A stretch of 7,448 nucleotides of DNA from Acidobacteriota bacterium (GTDB taxonomy: Bacteria; Acidobacteriota; Vicinamibacteria; Vicinamibacterales; UBA2999). Where the stretch lies: positions 1 to 7,448 of the forward strand of contig JABFRY010000335.1 in the NCBI GenBank assembly GCA_013140955.1, in the 5' to 3' direction. Below, piece after piece: positions 1 through 6,227 of this stretch. The first letter of the stretch is position 1, and each line of letters starts with the position of its first letter. Below the pieces are notes generated by a model. The model searched no databases and was not told the origin of the DNA. It was given only the letters and a program-made list of their open reading frames with translations. Position numbers and translations under genes: made by a program.

Positions 1-282
1 CGGCGTCTCCGCGCGCCTCACCGGTTCAGGAGGCGCCACGTCCTGCACCGTACGCCCACCCATCTGCGTCATCCCGCCACTCCGCGGGCCCGGCGCACCG
101 GCCAGACTGATCGTCATCACCGTCCGTGGCGGCCCGTCATCCGCCCCGAGCCATCCTCCGGGCTTCAGCAGCACGGCGGCCAGCAGCACCAGGTGCGCGG
201 CAACGGACCACGCCACCATGTGCCGCATGCCCCCCTCGGTGGTTGCACGGGAGTCCAGAACCTGGCTGACGCTCTCGTTCAT
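1..282 (-). CDS. TolA/TonB-like energy transducer, N-terminal part (runs off the window)
   Basis: The first 94 codons of a gene that continues past the window edge, read from an ATG at 282. The protein has a short cytoplasmic N-terminus, then one membrane segment at about residues 22-39 (VAWSVAAHLVLLAAVLL). A periplasmic stretch rich in Gly and Pro follows, including ISLAGAPGPRSGGMTQMGG and then VAPPEPVRR. The membrane segment carries Ser26-x3-His30, matching the S-x3-H motif that TonB and TolA use to couple to their proton-channel partners. Family knowledge: such proteins carry energy from the inner-membrane channel to the outer membrane or to Pal. It follows tolR in the same frame, 54 bp after that stop codon, and no strong Shine-Dalgarno precedes the ATG. 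The neighbours suggest a TolA role. The C-terminal domain that would separate TolA from TonB is outside the window, so I give no symbol. Confidence 0.82.
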   Translation of the reverse strand, partial: MNESVSQVLDSRATTEGGMRHMVAWSVAAHLVLLAAVLLKPGGWLGADDGPPRTVMTISLAGAPGPRSGGMTQMGGRTVQDVAPPEPVRRAETP

Positions 283-336
283 CGCAACTCGACCATCGAT
301 CGCGCGATCCCGGCCCAAGGAACACGCATGGCGTCT

Positions 337-795
337 CTAGCGCTCGCCTGGCAGGCGGGACAGAATGGCGACCTCTTCGACACCTGCCTCCTTCAGACGG
401 TCCATCACGTCGAGCAGCTCCTGCAATTCGACGCCGCCGTCGCCACGCAGGTAGACCTGCCGGTCCGTACGACTGACCATGAGCTGGCGGACCCGCTCCG
501 CGAGCAGTTCGAGCCTGACGGCGTCCTCGCCGATGAACACCTGGCGATCGTCCCGGAAGGACAACGGGACACTGACGAACACCCGCTCGCTGGCGATCTC
601 GGCGGAGCGGGTAGAGACAGGCAGGTTGACCTCGACGCCGCGCTGCAGCATGGGCGCCGCCACCATGAAGATGATGAGCAGCACCAGCATCACGTCCACG
701 AGGGGAATGATGTTGATTTCCGCCAGACTCGTCGAGACGCGATGGCCACGAGCCGCGCGCCCCGAGGGCGGGGCATTCTGCATGATCTTCGGCAC
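337..795 (-). CDS. tolR: TolR/ExbD family proton-channel subunit
   Basis: A 152-residue biopolymer-transport protein of normal family length. It has a short cytoplasmic tail (about 1-25), one membrane helix (EINIIPLVDVMLVLLIIFMV, residues 26-45) and a periplasmic domain. Asp34 in the helix is the conserved proton-carrying acid of TolR/ExbD. The periplasmic part includes the usual pattern of strands and helices, ending near VEEVAILSRLPGER. With TolQ it forms the inner-membrane motor that energises the TolA/TonB-like protein encoded next. The chosen start is GTG at 795, 16 bp after the tolQ stop, with a weak GGA 9 bp upstream. An in-frame ATG at 783 (MQNAPPSG) is an equally possible start and would remove four residues. 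TolR rather than ExbD is inferred from the TolQ-like partner. Confidence 0.9.
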   Translation of the reverse strand: MPKIMQNAPPSGRAARGHRVSTSLAEINIIPLVDVMLVLLIIFMVAAPMLQRGVEVNLPVSTRSAEIASERVFVSVPLSFRDDRQVFIGEDAVRLELLAERVRQLMVSRTDRQVYLRGDGGVELQELLDVMDRLKEAGVEEVAILSRLPGER

Positions 796-811
796 GTTCG
801 CAGTTCCGGGC

Positions 812-1558
812 TCAGGTGAAGTTGCGTTCCGCGATGTTGAGGAACTCGAGAGAGAAGTCGTCCATCTCGGTGGCGAACACCTTCACGCGGCTCGTGAAGT
901 AGTTGTAGAAGTAGACCGCCGGAATGGCGGCGAAGAGGCCCGTGGCCGTGGCGATGAGGGCCTCGGAGATGCCGGGGGCCACGACCGCCAGATTGGTCGA
1001 CCCCGTCACGCCGATGCGCTGGAAGGCCACCATGATGCCCCACACCGTACCGAACAAGCCGATGAAGGGCGTGATGCTCGCCGTGGTTGCCAGAAAGGTC
1101 ACCCGCTGCTCGAGCCGGCCGAGTTCTGCGGCCGAAGCTCGCAGGAGGGCACGGTCCACGGCCGTCAGGCTCTTGAGCGTGGGGCGGACGGCAGCCTCCG
1201 CCTGCGCCGTGGAGCCCTGACGCAGCTGCGCGTTGAGCTCCGCATAGCCGGCCTGGAACACGCCAGCCAGCGGGCTGGCCTTGACGGAGGCGCACACCGC
1301 CTGTACCTCCGAAAATTTGCTACTCCTACGAAACACGTCGAGGAACAGTCGGGTATCCCGCTCGGACATCCGGAACGCCCAGGCCTTTTGGAGCACGACG
1401 GCCCAGGACACGACCGAGAAGAGCAGCAGGACGAGGAGGACGGCCTGATTGACGGGGCCGGTCTGGGCTACGAGACCGATGATGTCGCCGGAACCGGCCA
1501 GAGGAACAGCTTCGTCCGGCACTTGGAGTGCCAGGACCAGGGGACCAAGCGTGTGCAA
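812..1558 (-). CDS. tolQ: TolQ/ExbB family proton-channel subunit
   Basis: A 248-residue inner-membrane protein. Membrane helix 1 lies at about residues 40-60 (AVLLVLLLFSVVSWAVVLQ), helix 2 at about 153-179 and helix 3 at about 192-218. Helices 2 and 3 contain the family hallmarks FIGLFGTVWGIMVAF and APGISEALIATATGLFAAIP, including the conserved threonines lining the proton path. The wording of these motifs is closer to E. coli TolQ than to ExbB. The role is to form, with TolR, the proton-driven motor for outer-membrane constriction at division. The start is TTG at 1558, because GGAGG (1564-1568) sits 5 bp upstream and the promoter at 1612-1640 would start RNA near 1605. The open frame runs on to 1621, but that extension lies within the promoter region and looks non-coding (MLPCRDLRCPSG). 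Confidence 0.9.
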   Translation of the reverse strand: MHTLGPLVLALQVPDEAVPLAGSGDIIGLVAQTGPVNQAVLLVLLLFSVVSWAVVLQKAWAFRMSERDTRLFLDVFRRSSKFSEVQAVCASVKASPLAGVFQAGYAELNAQLRQGSTAQAEAAVRPTLKSLTAVDRALLRASAAELGRLEQRVTFLATTASITPFIGLFGTVWGIMVAFQRIGVTGSTNLAVVAPGISEALIATATGLFAAIPAVYFYNYFTSRVKVFATEMDDFSLEFLNIAERNFT

Positions 1559-1563
1559 CGAAG

Positions 1564-1568
1564 CCTCC
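1564..1568 (-). promoter_or_regulatory. Shine-Dalgarno for tolQ (decides a TTG start)
   Basis: GGAGG on the minus strand, 5 bp before a TTG codon at 1558-1556. It is the only strong ribosome-binding site in this reading frame near the 5' end, and it selects TTG over the longer open frame. Confidence 0.7.
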
Positions 1569-1611
1569 GGAACATGGGTAAGGGCGCCGCTGGGACAGCG
1601 CAGGTCACGGC

Positions 1612-1640
1612 AGGGTAGCACGGCCCATGAGACCTGTCAA
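1612..1640 (-). promoter_or_regulatory. Sigma-70-type promoter for the tol operon
   Basis: On the minus strand there is a perfect -35 box TTGACA (1640-1635), a 17-bp spacer and TACCCT (1617-1612) as a -10 box. The -10 matches TATAAT at only three positions, but TGC directly before it gives an extended -10 (TGn). RNA would start near 1605, about 47 bp before the tolQ TTG. Confidence 0.6.
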
Positions 1641-1643
1641 ACA

Positions 1644-1649
1644 TATGAT
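1644..1649 (+). promoter_or_regulatory. Possible -10 box for recN
   Basis: TATGAT (five of six matches to TATAAT) lies 21 bp before the recN ATG, in an AT-richer patch. I find no -35-like hexamer at 15-19 bp upstream, so this is weak. It would give a very short leader of about 14 bases, and it abuts the -35 box of the divergent tol promoter. No LexA operator that I recognise is present. Confidence 0.3.
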
Positions 1650-1669
1650 ACGATGGCAGTTCCGTCTAC

Positions 1670-3349
1670 ATGCTGCGCCTCCTCCGCATCCGTAACCTGG
1701 CCGTGATCGAAGCTGCCGAGGTGGAGTTCGCCTCGGGCTTCAATGTCCTCACGGGGGAGACGGGAGCGGGCAAGTCCATCCTGATTGAGGCCGTCGGCCT
1801 GCTGCTCGGCGGGCGCGCGTCGGCCGATCTCGTACGCACGGGAGCGCCGGCCGCCGTCGTCGAGGCCATTCTGGACGCTCCCGACGGCTCGGATCTCATC
1901 GTGCGCCGGGAAATCAGCAGCCAGGGACGGAGCCGTGCAACCATCAACGGAGACTTGGCGACGGCGGCCCAGCTCCGTGACGTCGTCGGCCCCCTGGTGG
2001 ACCTGCACGGGCAGCACGAGCATCAGGGCCTGATGGACCCGGCCACGCATCTTTCCCTGCTGGACGGCTTCGGCGACCTGGAGCGCATGGCAGAGCCCGT
2101 GGCCGCCGCGTGGACCGCCCTGCGATCGGCCCGGCAGCGCCTCGAGCAGGCGTCCATGGACCGGCGGGAGCGCACGGCCCGACTCGATCTGGTCGAGTTC
2201 CAGCTCCAGGAAATCGGGCGCGTCGGTCCCCAGCCTGGAGAGGACGAGGAACTGGCAGCGCTTCGCACGGTGCTTGCCAGCGCCGAACGGGTCCAGCGCC
2301 TCTGCACCGAGGGATACGAGGCCCTGTATGAGCGCGAGGGAGCGGTCCTTGAAGGCCTGGGACAGGTCTGGAAGCGGGTCGCCGAACTCAGCGAGCTGAC
2401 GCCGGAGTTCACGCCGTATCTGGAGGCCCGCGCGGGTATCAAGTCGCAACTGGAGGATCTGGCCACGGCCCTTCGCCGCTATGGCGACGGCATCGACGCG
2501 TCCCCGGAACGCCTGCAGGCCACGGAGGGACGGCTGGCCGGCCTCGAGGGACTGAAGCGCAAGTACGGCCCGACGCTCGATGACGTGCTGAGGCGACAGG
2601 CCGCACTCGAACAGGAACGGGAGCAGCTGACGGACCCTGGAGCCGATGCGCAGGCTCTCGCGCAGCTGGTGGCGGATGCCGAACGTCACTTCCTGGGAGT
2701 CTCGGAGTTGCTGTCGAGCGCCCGCGCCCAGGCCGCGCCAGCGTTTGGGGCCGCGATGCAGTCGGCGCTGCAGGACCTCGCCATGGGACGGGTGCACTTC
2801 GAGTTCCGCTTCGAGCCGCTCCGCGGCCAGCCTGCCCGGTGGAGCGAGCGCGGCATCGACGCCGGAGAGATCTTCATCTCCCTGAACCCCGGGGAGGCGC
2901 CCAAGCCTTTGGCTCGGGTGGCGTCAGGTGGGGAACTGTCCCGCATCATGCTCGCCCTCAAGACCCTCCGCCTCGAAGCCGCGAGTCCACACACCATGAT
3001 CTTCGATGAAGTGGACGCCGGCATCGGCGGGCGCGTCGCGGACGTCGTCGGCGGGCGGCTGCGCGAGCTGGGCACGCGCGCGCAGGTGCTCTGCATCACG
3101 CACCTGCCCCAGATTGCCGCCAGGGCGCAGCTCCAGTTCCGCATCGAAAAGGCCACGGCCGGCGGACGCACCACGACCACGGTCAGCCGCCTGGATGAGG
3201 CCGGCCGGGTCGGCGAGATCGCGCGGATGCTGGGAGGGGACACCATGACGGAGGCAGTCCTGACGAGCGCGCGGGATCTCATCGGGCACGCCAAGGCGAA
3301 ACGCAAACAAACACCAAAAGGCGAAAGCGAAAGTCCGACCCGTGGCTAA
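1670..3349 (+). CDS. recN: DNA repair protein RecN
   Basis: A 559-residue SMC-like ATPase of usual RecN length (E. coli about 553). Walker A is GETGAGKS at residues 29-36, and the N-terminal lobe includes VDLHGQHEHQGLMD (about 111-124), a RecN hallmark. The middle (about 150-350) is charged and rich in Glu, Arg and Leu, as expected for the coiled-coil arms. The C-terminal lobe has the ABC signature ASGGELSR (418-425), Walker B IFDEVDAGIGG with Asp446 and Glu447, and the switch motif ITHLPQIAARA with His478. Family role: holding DNA or sister chromatids during recombinational repair of double-strand breaks. The ATG at 1670 begins the typical MLRLLRIRNLAVIE opening, but no clear Shine-Dalgarno precedes it, so it may be read from a short leader. 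It overlaps miaB by 8 bp, suggesting co-transcription. Confidence 0.96.
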   Translation: MLRLLRIRNLAVIEAAEVEFASGFNVLTGETGAGKSILIEAVGLLLGGRASADLVRTGAPAAVVEAILDAPDGSDLIVRREISSQGRSRATINGDLATAAQLRDVVGPLVDLHGQHEHQGLMDPATHLSLLDGFGDLERMAEPVAAAWTALRSARQRLEQASMDRRERTARLDLVEFQLQEIGRVGPQPGEDEELAALRTVLASAERVQRLCTEGYEALYEREGAVLEGLGQVWKRVAELSELTPEFTPYLEARAGIKSQLEDLATALRRYGDGIDASPERLQATEGRLAGLEGLKRKYGPTLDDVLRRQAALEQEREQLTDPGADAQALAQLVADAERHFLGVSELLSSARAQAAPAFGAAMQSALQDLAMGRVHFEFRFEPLRGQPARWSERGIDAGEIFISLNPGEAPKPLARVASGGELSRIMLALKTLRLEAASPHTMIFDEVDAGIGGRVADVVGGRLRELGTRAQVLCITHLPQIAARAQLQFRIEKATAGGRTTTTVSRLDEAGRVGEIARMLGGDTMTEAVLTSARDLIGHAKAKRKQTPKGESESPTRG

Positions 3350-4736
3350 GCGATACCTGATCGACACCTACGGCTGCCAGATGAACGTCCACGACTCGGA
3401 ACGCATGGCGGGTCTGCTGGAGCTGGCTGGCTATGAACCGGCCGCCGACGCCTCCGAAGCCGACCTGGTGATCATCAACACCTGCAGCGTCCGGGAGCAC
3501 GCGGAGGACAAGCTCTATACGCGGCTGGGAGAACTGCGCGTCCTCGGAGACCAGACCTCCCGACCGCCAGTTGTCGCCGTCACGGGTTGCGTGGCCCAAC
3601 AGGAAGGAACGGCTCTGCTCAGGGGCACCAACGGGCACCTCATCGACGTCGTCGTGGGCACCCAGCAGATCAAGCGACTCCCCATGCTCGTCGCGGAGGC
3701 GGAGGCGAGAGCCGACCGCTCGGCGATCGTGACGACGGCCCCCTGGGACGACGTGACATTCCCGCTCGGCCTGACCCGCCGGACCGATGCCGTCAAGGCC
3801 TACGTCACGATCATCGAGGGCTGCAACGACCACTGCGCGTTCTGCGTGGTACCGTCGACGCGCGGCCACGAACGCATGCGGAGCCGACAGGAGATCCTGG
3901 CCGAGGTCGCAGAGGCCGTCGCCTCGGGGCGTCCGGAGATTCACCTCCTCGGCCAGATCGTGAACCACTATCGTGCGCCTGACACGCCTGCCTATGGGTT
4001 CGCCGATCTGCTCGCCGACGTTGACCGCACCCCAGGCGTGGAGCGGATTCGCTTCGCCAGCCCCCATCCCCGGCACACAGACGCCGCACTCATCGAAGCC
4101 ATCCAGACCCTGCCACGGGTCTGCAAGCATCTCCACCTGCCGGTTCAGTCCGGGTCGTCCAGAATCCTGCACCTCATGCGCCGGCGCCACGATCGCCAGA
4201 CGTATCTCGACCTCGCAGCCAGGCTCCGCGAGGAAATCCCGGACATCGCGCTCTCGACCGACGTGGTCGTCGGGTTTCCGGGGGAGACCGAGGCGGACTT
4301 CGAGGACACCTTGAGCCTCACGGAACAGGTTCGATTCCAGAGCATGTTCTCGTTCAAGTACTCGCCGAGACCGGGCACGCTCGCCAGCAGACGCATGCCG
4401 GATGATGTCTCCGAGGCGGATAAGACGCGGCGCATCGTCGCGCTGCAGGCCCTTCAGCGCCGTATCCAGACCGAACTCCACGAGCGCGCGGTCGGCGCCA
4501 CGATCCCGGTCCTCATCGACTCGGCCAGCCGGAAGCGCGATGGCGACATCTCCGGACGGACGATGGGCAACATGGTCGTCAGCCTCGAGGCACCATCAGG
4601 CAGCAACCCGGAACACTGGATCGGACGCACACTCCCCGTCATCATCGAACGGGCCGGACCACACAGCCTGCGGGGACGCGCCCTGCATCCCGGGCATCCG
4701 CACGCCGACACTCTTCAGCATGAGGACGGCTCATGA
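3342..4736 (+). CDS. miaB: tRNA-2-methylthio-N6-dimethylallyladenosine synthase MiaB
   Basis: A 464-residue radical-SAM methylthiotransferase, normal for MiaB. The N-terminal domain has the three cluster cysteines Cys12 (TYGCQMNVHDSERM), Cys48 (NTCSVREHAEDK) and Cys83 (TGCVAQQEG). The radical-SAM cluster is Cys161-x3-Cys165-x2-Cys168 (EGCNDHCAFCVVPSTRG). The C-terminal TRAM domain covers about residues 385-450. The enzyme adds a methylthio group to i6A at position 37 of tRNAs reading codons that begin with U. The N-terminal TYGCQMN and the PSTRGHERMRSR stretch fit MiaB better than RimO or MtaB. One oddity: the usual GQNVN motif reads GQIVN, with Ile206. The start is GTG at 3342, inside the end of recN, with only a weak purine-rich stretch upstream, so translation is probably coupled to recN. 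Confidence 0.95.
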   Translation: MAKRYLIDTYGCQMNVHDSERMAGLLELAGYEPAADASEADLVIINTCSVREHAEDKLYTRLGELRVLGDQTSRPPVVAVTGCVAQQEGTALLRGTNGHLIDVVVGTQQIKRLPMLVAEAEARADRSAIVTTAPWDDVTFPLGLTRRTDAVKAYVTIIEGCNDHCAFCVVPSTRGHERMRSRQEILAEVAEAVASGRPEIHLLGQIVNHYRAPDTPAYGFADLLADVDRTPGVERIRFASPHPRHTDAALIEAIQTLPRVCKHLHLPVQSGSSRILHLMRRRHDRQTYLDLAARLREEIPDIALSTDVVVGFPGETEADFEDTLSLTEQVRFQSMFSFKYSPRPGTLASRRMPDDVSEADKTRRIVALQALQRRIQTELHERAVGATIPVLIDSASRKRDGDISGRTMGNMVVSLEAPSGSNPEHWIGRTLPVIIERAGPHSLRGRALHPGHPHADTLQHEDGS

Positions 4737-4767
4737 GCGCCACCTCGCCGTCACGAAGGGAGACACC

Positions 4768-5253
4768 ATGCCAGTCGAGATGACCGTCAAGGGGTTGATG
4801 CTCGACCCCAACACGCACGGCCCGATTGTGATCCTCAAAGACGCGGCCTCAGAGCGGGCTCTCCCTATCTGGATCAACATGGCTGAAGCCAGCGCCATTG
4901 CCTCCCAGATGGAGAACATCCCAACGGCTCGGCCAATGACCCACGACCTCCTGCGCAACGTGATCACGAACCTCGACGGGCAGGTCGAACGCGTCGTCGT
5001 GTCCGACATTCGGGAGAGCGTCTTCTACGCGCGCATCCACCTGCTGGTCCGGGGAGAGCCGGTCGTCATCGACGCGCGCCCCAGCGACGCCATTGCCCTG
5101 GCCCTCAGAACCAGAGCCCCCATCCTCGTGGAAGAGCATGTCCTCGAGAGCGCAGAAGGGTCGGACACGGGTACGGAACCGTCCGAAGACGAGCGCCTTC
5201 AGAAGTGGCTGGAGGGGCTCGACCCGGACGCCCTCGGCAAGTACAAGATGTAA
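4768..5253 (+). CDS. DUF151 / bifunctional nuclease (BFN) domain protein
   Basis: A 161-residue protein matching the DUF151 (BFN) family over about residues 1-130. It has the family opening MPVEMTVKGLMLDP, the strand WINMAEASAIASQME and the hallmark DARPSDAIALALR (102-114). The C-terminal 30-35 residues are acidic and end in RLQKWLEGLDPDALGKYKM, a tail I recall from relatives of this family. Plant members have been reported to act as nucleases; the bacterial role is not settled, so no reaction is assigned here. The ATG at 4768 is chosen because AAGGGAG (4756-4762) lies 5 bp upstream. An in-frame ATG at 4720 inside miaB would add 16 residues unlike the family. It follows miaB by 31 bp, probably in the same transcript, and a long perfect palindrome begins 3 bp after its stop. 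Confidence 0.88.
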   Translation: MPVEMTVKGLMLDPNTHGPIVILKDAASERALPIWINMAEASAIASQMENIPTARPMTHDLLRNVITNLDGQVERVVVSDIRESVFYARIHLLVRGEPVVIDARPSDAIALALRTRAPILVEEHVLESAEGSDTGTEPSEDERLQKWLEGLDPDALGKYKM

Positions 5254-5256
5254 CGT

Positions 5257-5284
5257 GCCCGATGTCGGCCGGCCGACATCGGGC
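5257..5284. repeat. 28-bp perfect palindrome, copy 1
   Basis: Two 14-bp arms with no spacer, centred between 5270 and 5271, around the core TGTCGGCCGGCCGACA (5263-5278). It starts 3 bp after the stop codon of the DUF151 gene. As RNA it would fold into a very stable GC-rich hairpin, but no T-run follows, so it is not a standard intrinsic terminator. It could be a protein-binding site, a T-less terminator or RNA-stabilising stem, or a parS-like site; the sequence alone does not decide. Confidence 0.85.
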
Positions 5285-5307
5285 TCCCGGCGCAACCCGA
5301 GGGAGCC
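5282..5307. repeat. Inverted repeat between the two palindromes
   Basis: GGCTCCC (5282-5288) pairs with GGGAGCC (5301-5307) around a 12-base loop. Its left arm shares three bases with the right end of palindrome copy 1, so in RNA the outermost pairs of the two stems compete. No T-run follows. The arms are short and the region is GC-rich, so chance is possible. Confidence 0.4.
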
Positions 5308-5329
5308 TCTGCGGAAGCCCCTGGCCTAG

Positions 5330-5353
5330 GCATTGTCGGCCGGCCGACAATGC
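5330..5353. repeat. 24-bp perfect palindrome, copy 2
   Basis: Two 12-bp arms with no spacer, centred between 5341 and 5342. It has the same 16-bp core TGTCGGCCGGCCGACA (5334-5349) as copy 1. The flanks differ between the copies but each stays self-complementary (AT inside copy 2 where copy 1 has GC). It ends 39 bp before the parA -35 box, where an operator or activator site could act. Confidence 0.85.
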
Positions 5354-5392
5354 GCGGAATCGCTGCAAAATTCGCGTGGCCGCACGCAGAGA

Positions 5393-5421
5393 TTGACACC
5401 TGCCAGTCCGGTCCCTAGAAT
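5393..5421 (+). promoter_or_regulatory. Sigma-70-type promoter for parAB
   Basis: A perfect -35 box TTGACA (5393-5398), a 17-bp spacer and TAGAAT (5416-5421, five of six to TATAAT). It is the best promoter match I see in the window. RNA would start near 5428, giving a leader of about 29 bases before the parA ATG. Confidence 0.8.
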
Positions 5422-5456
5422 GGCCGCTCGCTCCCGTCTCCACCAATCCGGACACA

Positions 5457-6227
5457 ATGATCGTCGCCATCGCAAACCAGAAGGGCGGAGTGGGTAAGAC
5501 CACGACGGCCGTCAACCTCGCTGCGGCTCTCGCCATGCGAGGCAAGAAGACACTCCTCATCGATCTCGACCCCCAGGCGAACAGCAGCATCTCGTTTCTC
5601 GATCTCACAGCCGTCGGCAAGAGCACCTACGACGCGATCTCGGACAGCGCCTGCGGTCTTGCCGATATCGTGATGCCCGCATCGGTCGACAACCTCTGGG
5701 TCGCTCCGGCACGCATCGCCCTGGCAAAGCTCGAAGCGAGGCTGGTGGGCGAACTCGACGCACACTTCCGCTTGAAGGACAAGATCGAGCAGTTGGCAGG
5801 GGAGTATCCCAACATCGTCATCGACTGTCCGCCTGCCCTCGGCCTGCTCACCGTCAACGCCCTGGTCGCCGCGACCCACCTGCTCATCCCCATCCAGTCC
5901 TCCTACTTCGCGCTCGAAGGCACGGACGACCTGCTGGAGACGATCGAGAAGGTCCGTCAGCGGCCCAACCCGGGCCTTCGAATCCTCGGCGTCGTGATCA
6001 CCATGCACGACAAGCGCACATCCCTCGCGCGGGATATCCGCCAGCAGATTCAGAAGGTCTTCGGCGGCAAGGTGTTCCGCACGGTCATCAGCAAGAGCGT
6101 GCGGCTCGAGGAGAGTCCGGCGTACAAGGAATCAATTTTCAGCTTCGCGCCGGACTCCAGCGGCGCCACCGATTACTACAGCCTGTGTGAGGAGGTCATC
6201 GAACGTGTCGAAGCGCGGCCTGCCTGA
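5457..6227 (+). CDS. parA: ParA/Soj family partition ATPase
   Basis: A 256-residue ATPase with the deviant Walker A KGGVGKTT (residues 9-16, with both signature Lys9 and Lys14). The A' motif is LLIDLDPQAN with Asp38, and Walker B is IVIDCPPALG with Asp123. It has no N-terminal DNA-binding domain, so it is the short Soj-type found on chromosomes rather than the long plasmid P1/F type. Family role: it dimerises with ATP, coats DNA non-specifically, and is released by ParB, which moves the ParB-bound origin region. It has its own strong promoter, and only a weak CCGGA precedes the ATG. The 3' end overlaps parB by 23 bp. A MinD/Mrp-like ATPase is unlikely because a ParB gene follows immediately. 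Confidence 0.94.
   Translation: MIVAIANQKGGVGKTTTAVNLAAALAMRGKKTLLIDLDPQANSSISFLDLTAVGKSTYDAISDSACGLADIVMPASVDNLWVAPARIALAKLEARLVGELDAHFRLKDKIEQLAGEYPNIVIDCPPALGLLTVNALVAATHLLIPIQSSYFALEGTDDLLETIEKVRQRPNPGLRILGVVITMHDKRTSLARDIRQQIQKVFGGKVFRTVISKSVRLEESPAYKESIFSFAPDSSGATDYYSLCEEVIERVEARPA

Noticed and set aside
280..330. A 16-codon frame on the minus strand between tolR and the TolA-like gene, whose stop overlaps that gene's start as ATGA
   Set aside because: The overlap looks like a coupled leader peptide, but the frame is very short, has no Shine-Dalgarno and could easily be chance.
479..1618. A 379-codon open frame on the plus strand opposite tolQ and tolR
   Set aside because: It is antisense to two clear families, has low-complexity charged composition and no motifs. 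Long antisense frames are expected at this GC content.
1637..2797. A 386-codon open frame on the minus strand opposite recN
   Set aside because: RecN motifs on the plus strand are complete; the antisense product shows only repetitive Arg/Gln/Leu-rich sequence with no family features.
3279..4481. A 400-codon open frame on the minus strand opposite miaB
   Set aside because: MiaB motifs on the plus strand are complete; the antisense product resembles no family and is rich in Asp, Val and Arg, as mirrored codons predict.
5257..5353. The two palindromes read as standard rho-independent terminators
   Set aside because: Neither is followed by a run of T, and a gapless perfect palindrome is unusual for a terminator. 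A non-standard terminator function remains possible for copy 1.
5257..5353. The repeated palindromes read as a CRISPR array
   Set aside because: Only two copies exist, they are perfect palindromes of differing flank, and no cas gene is present.
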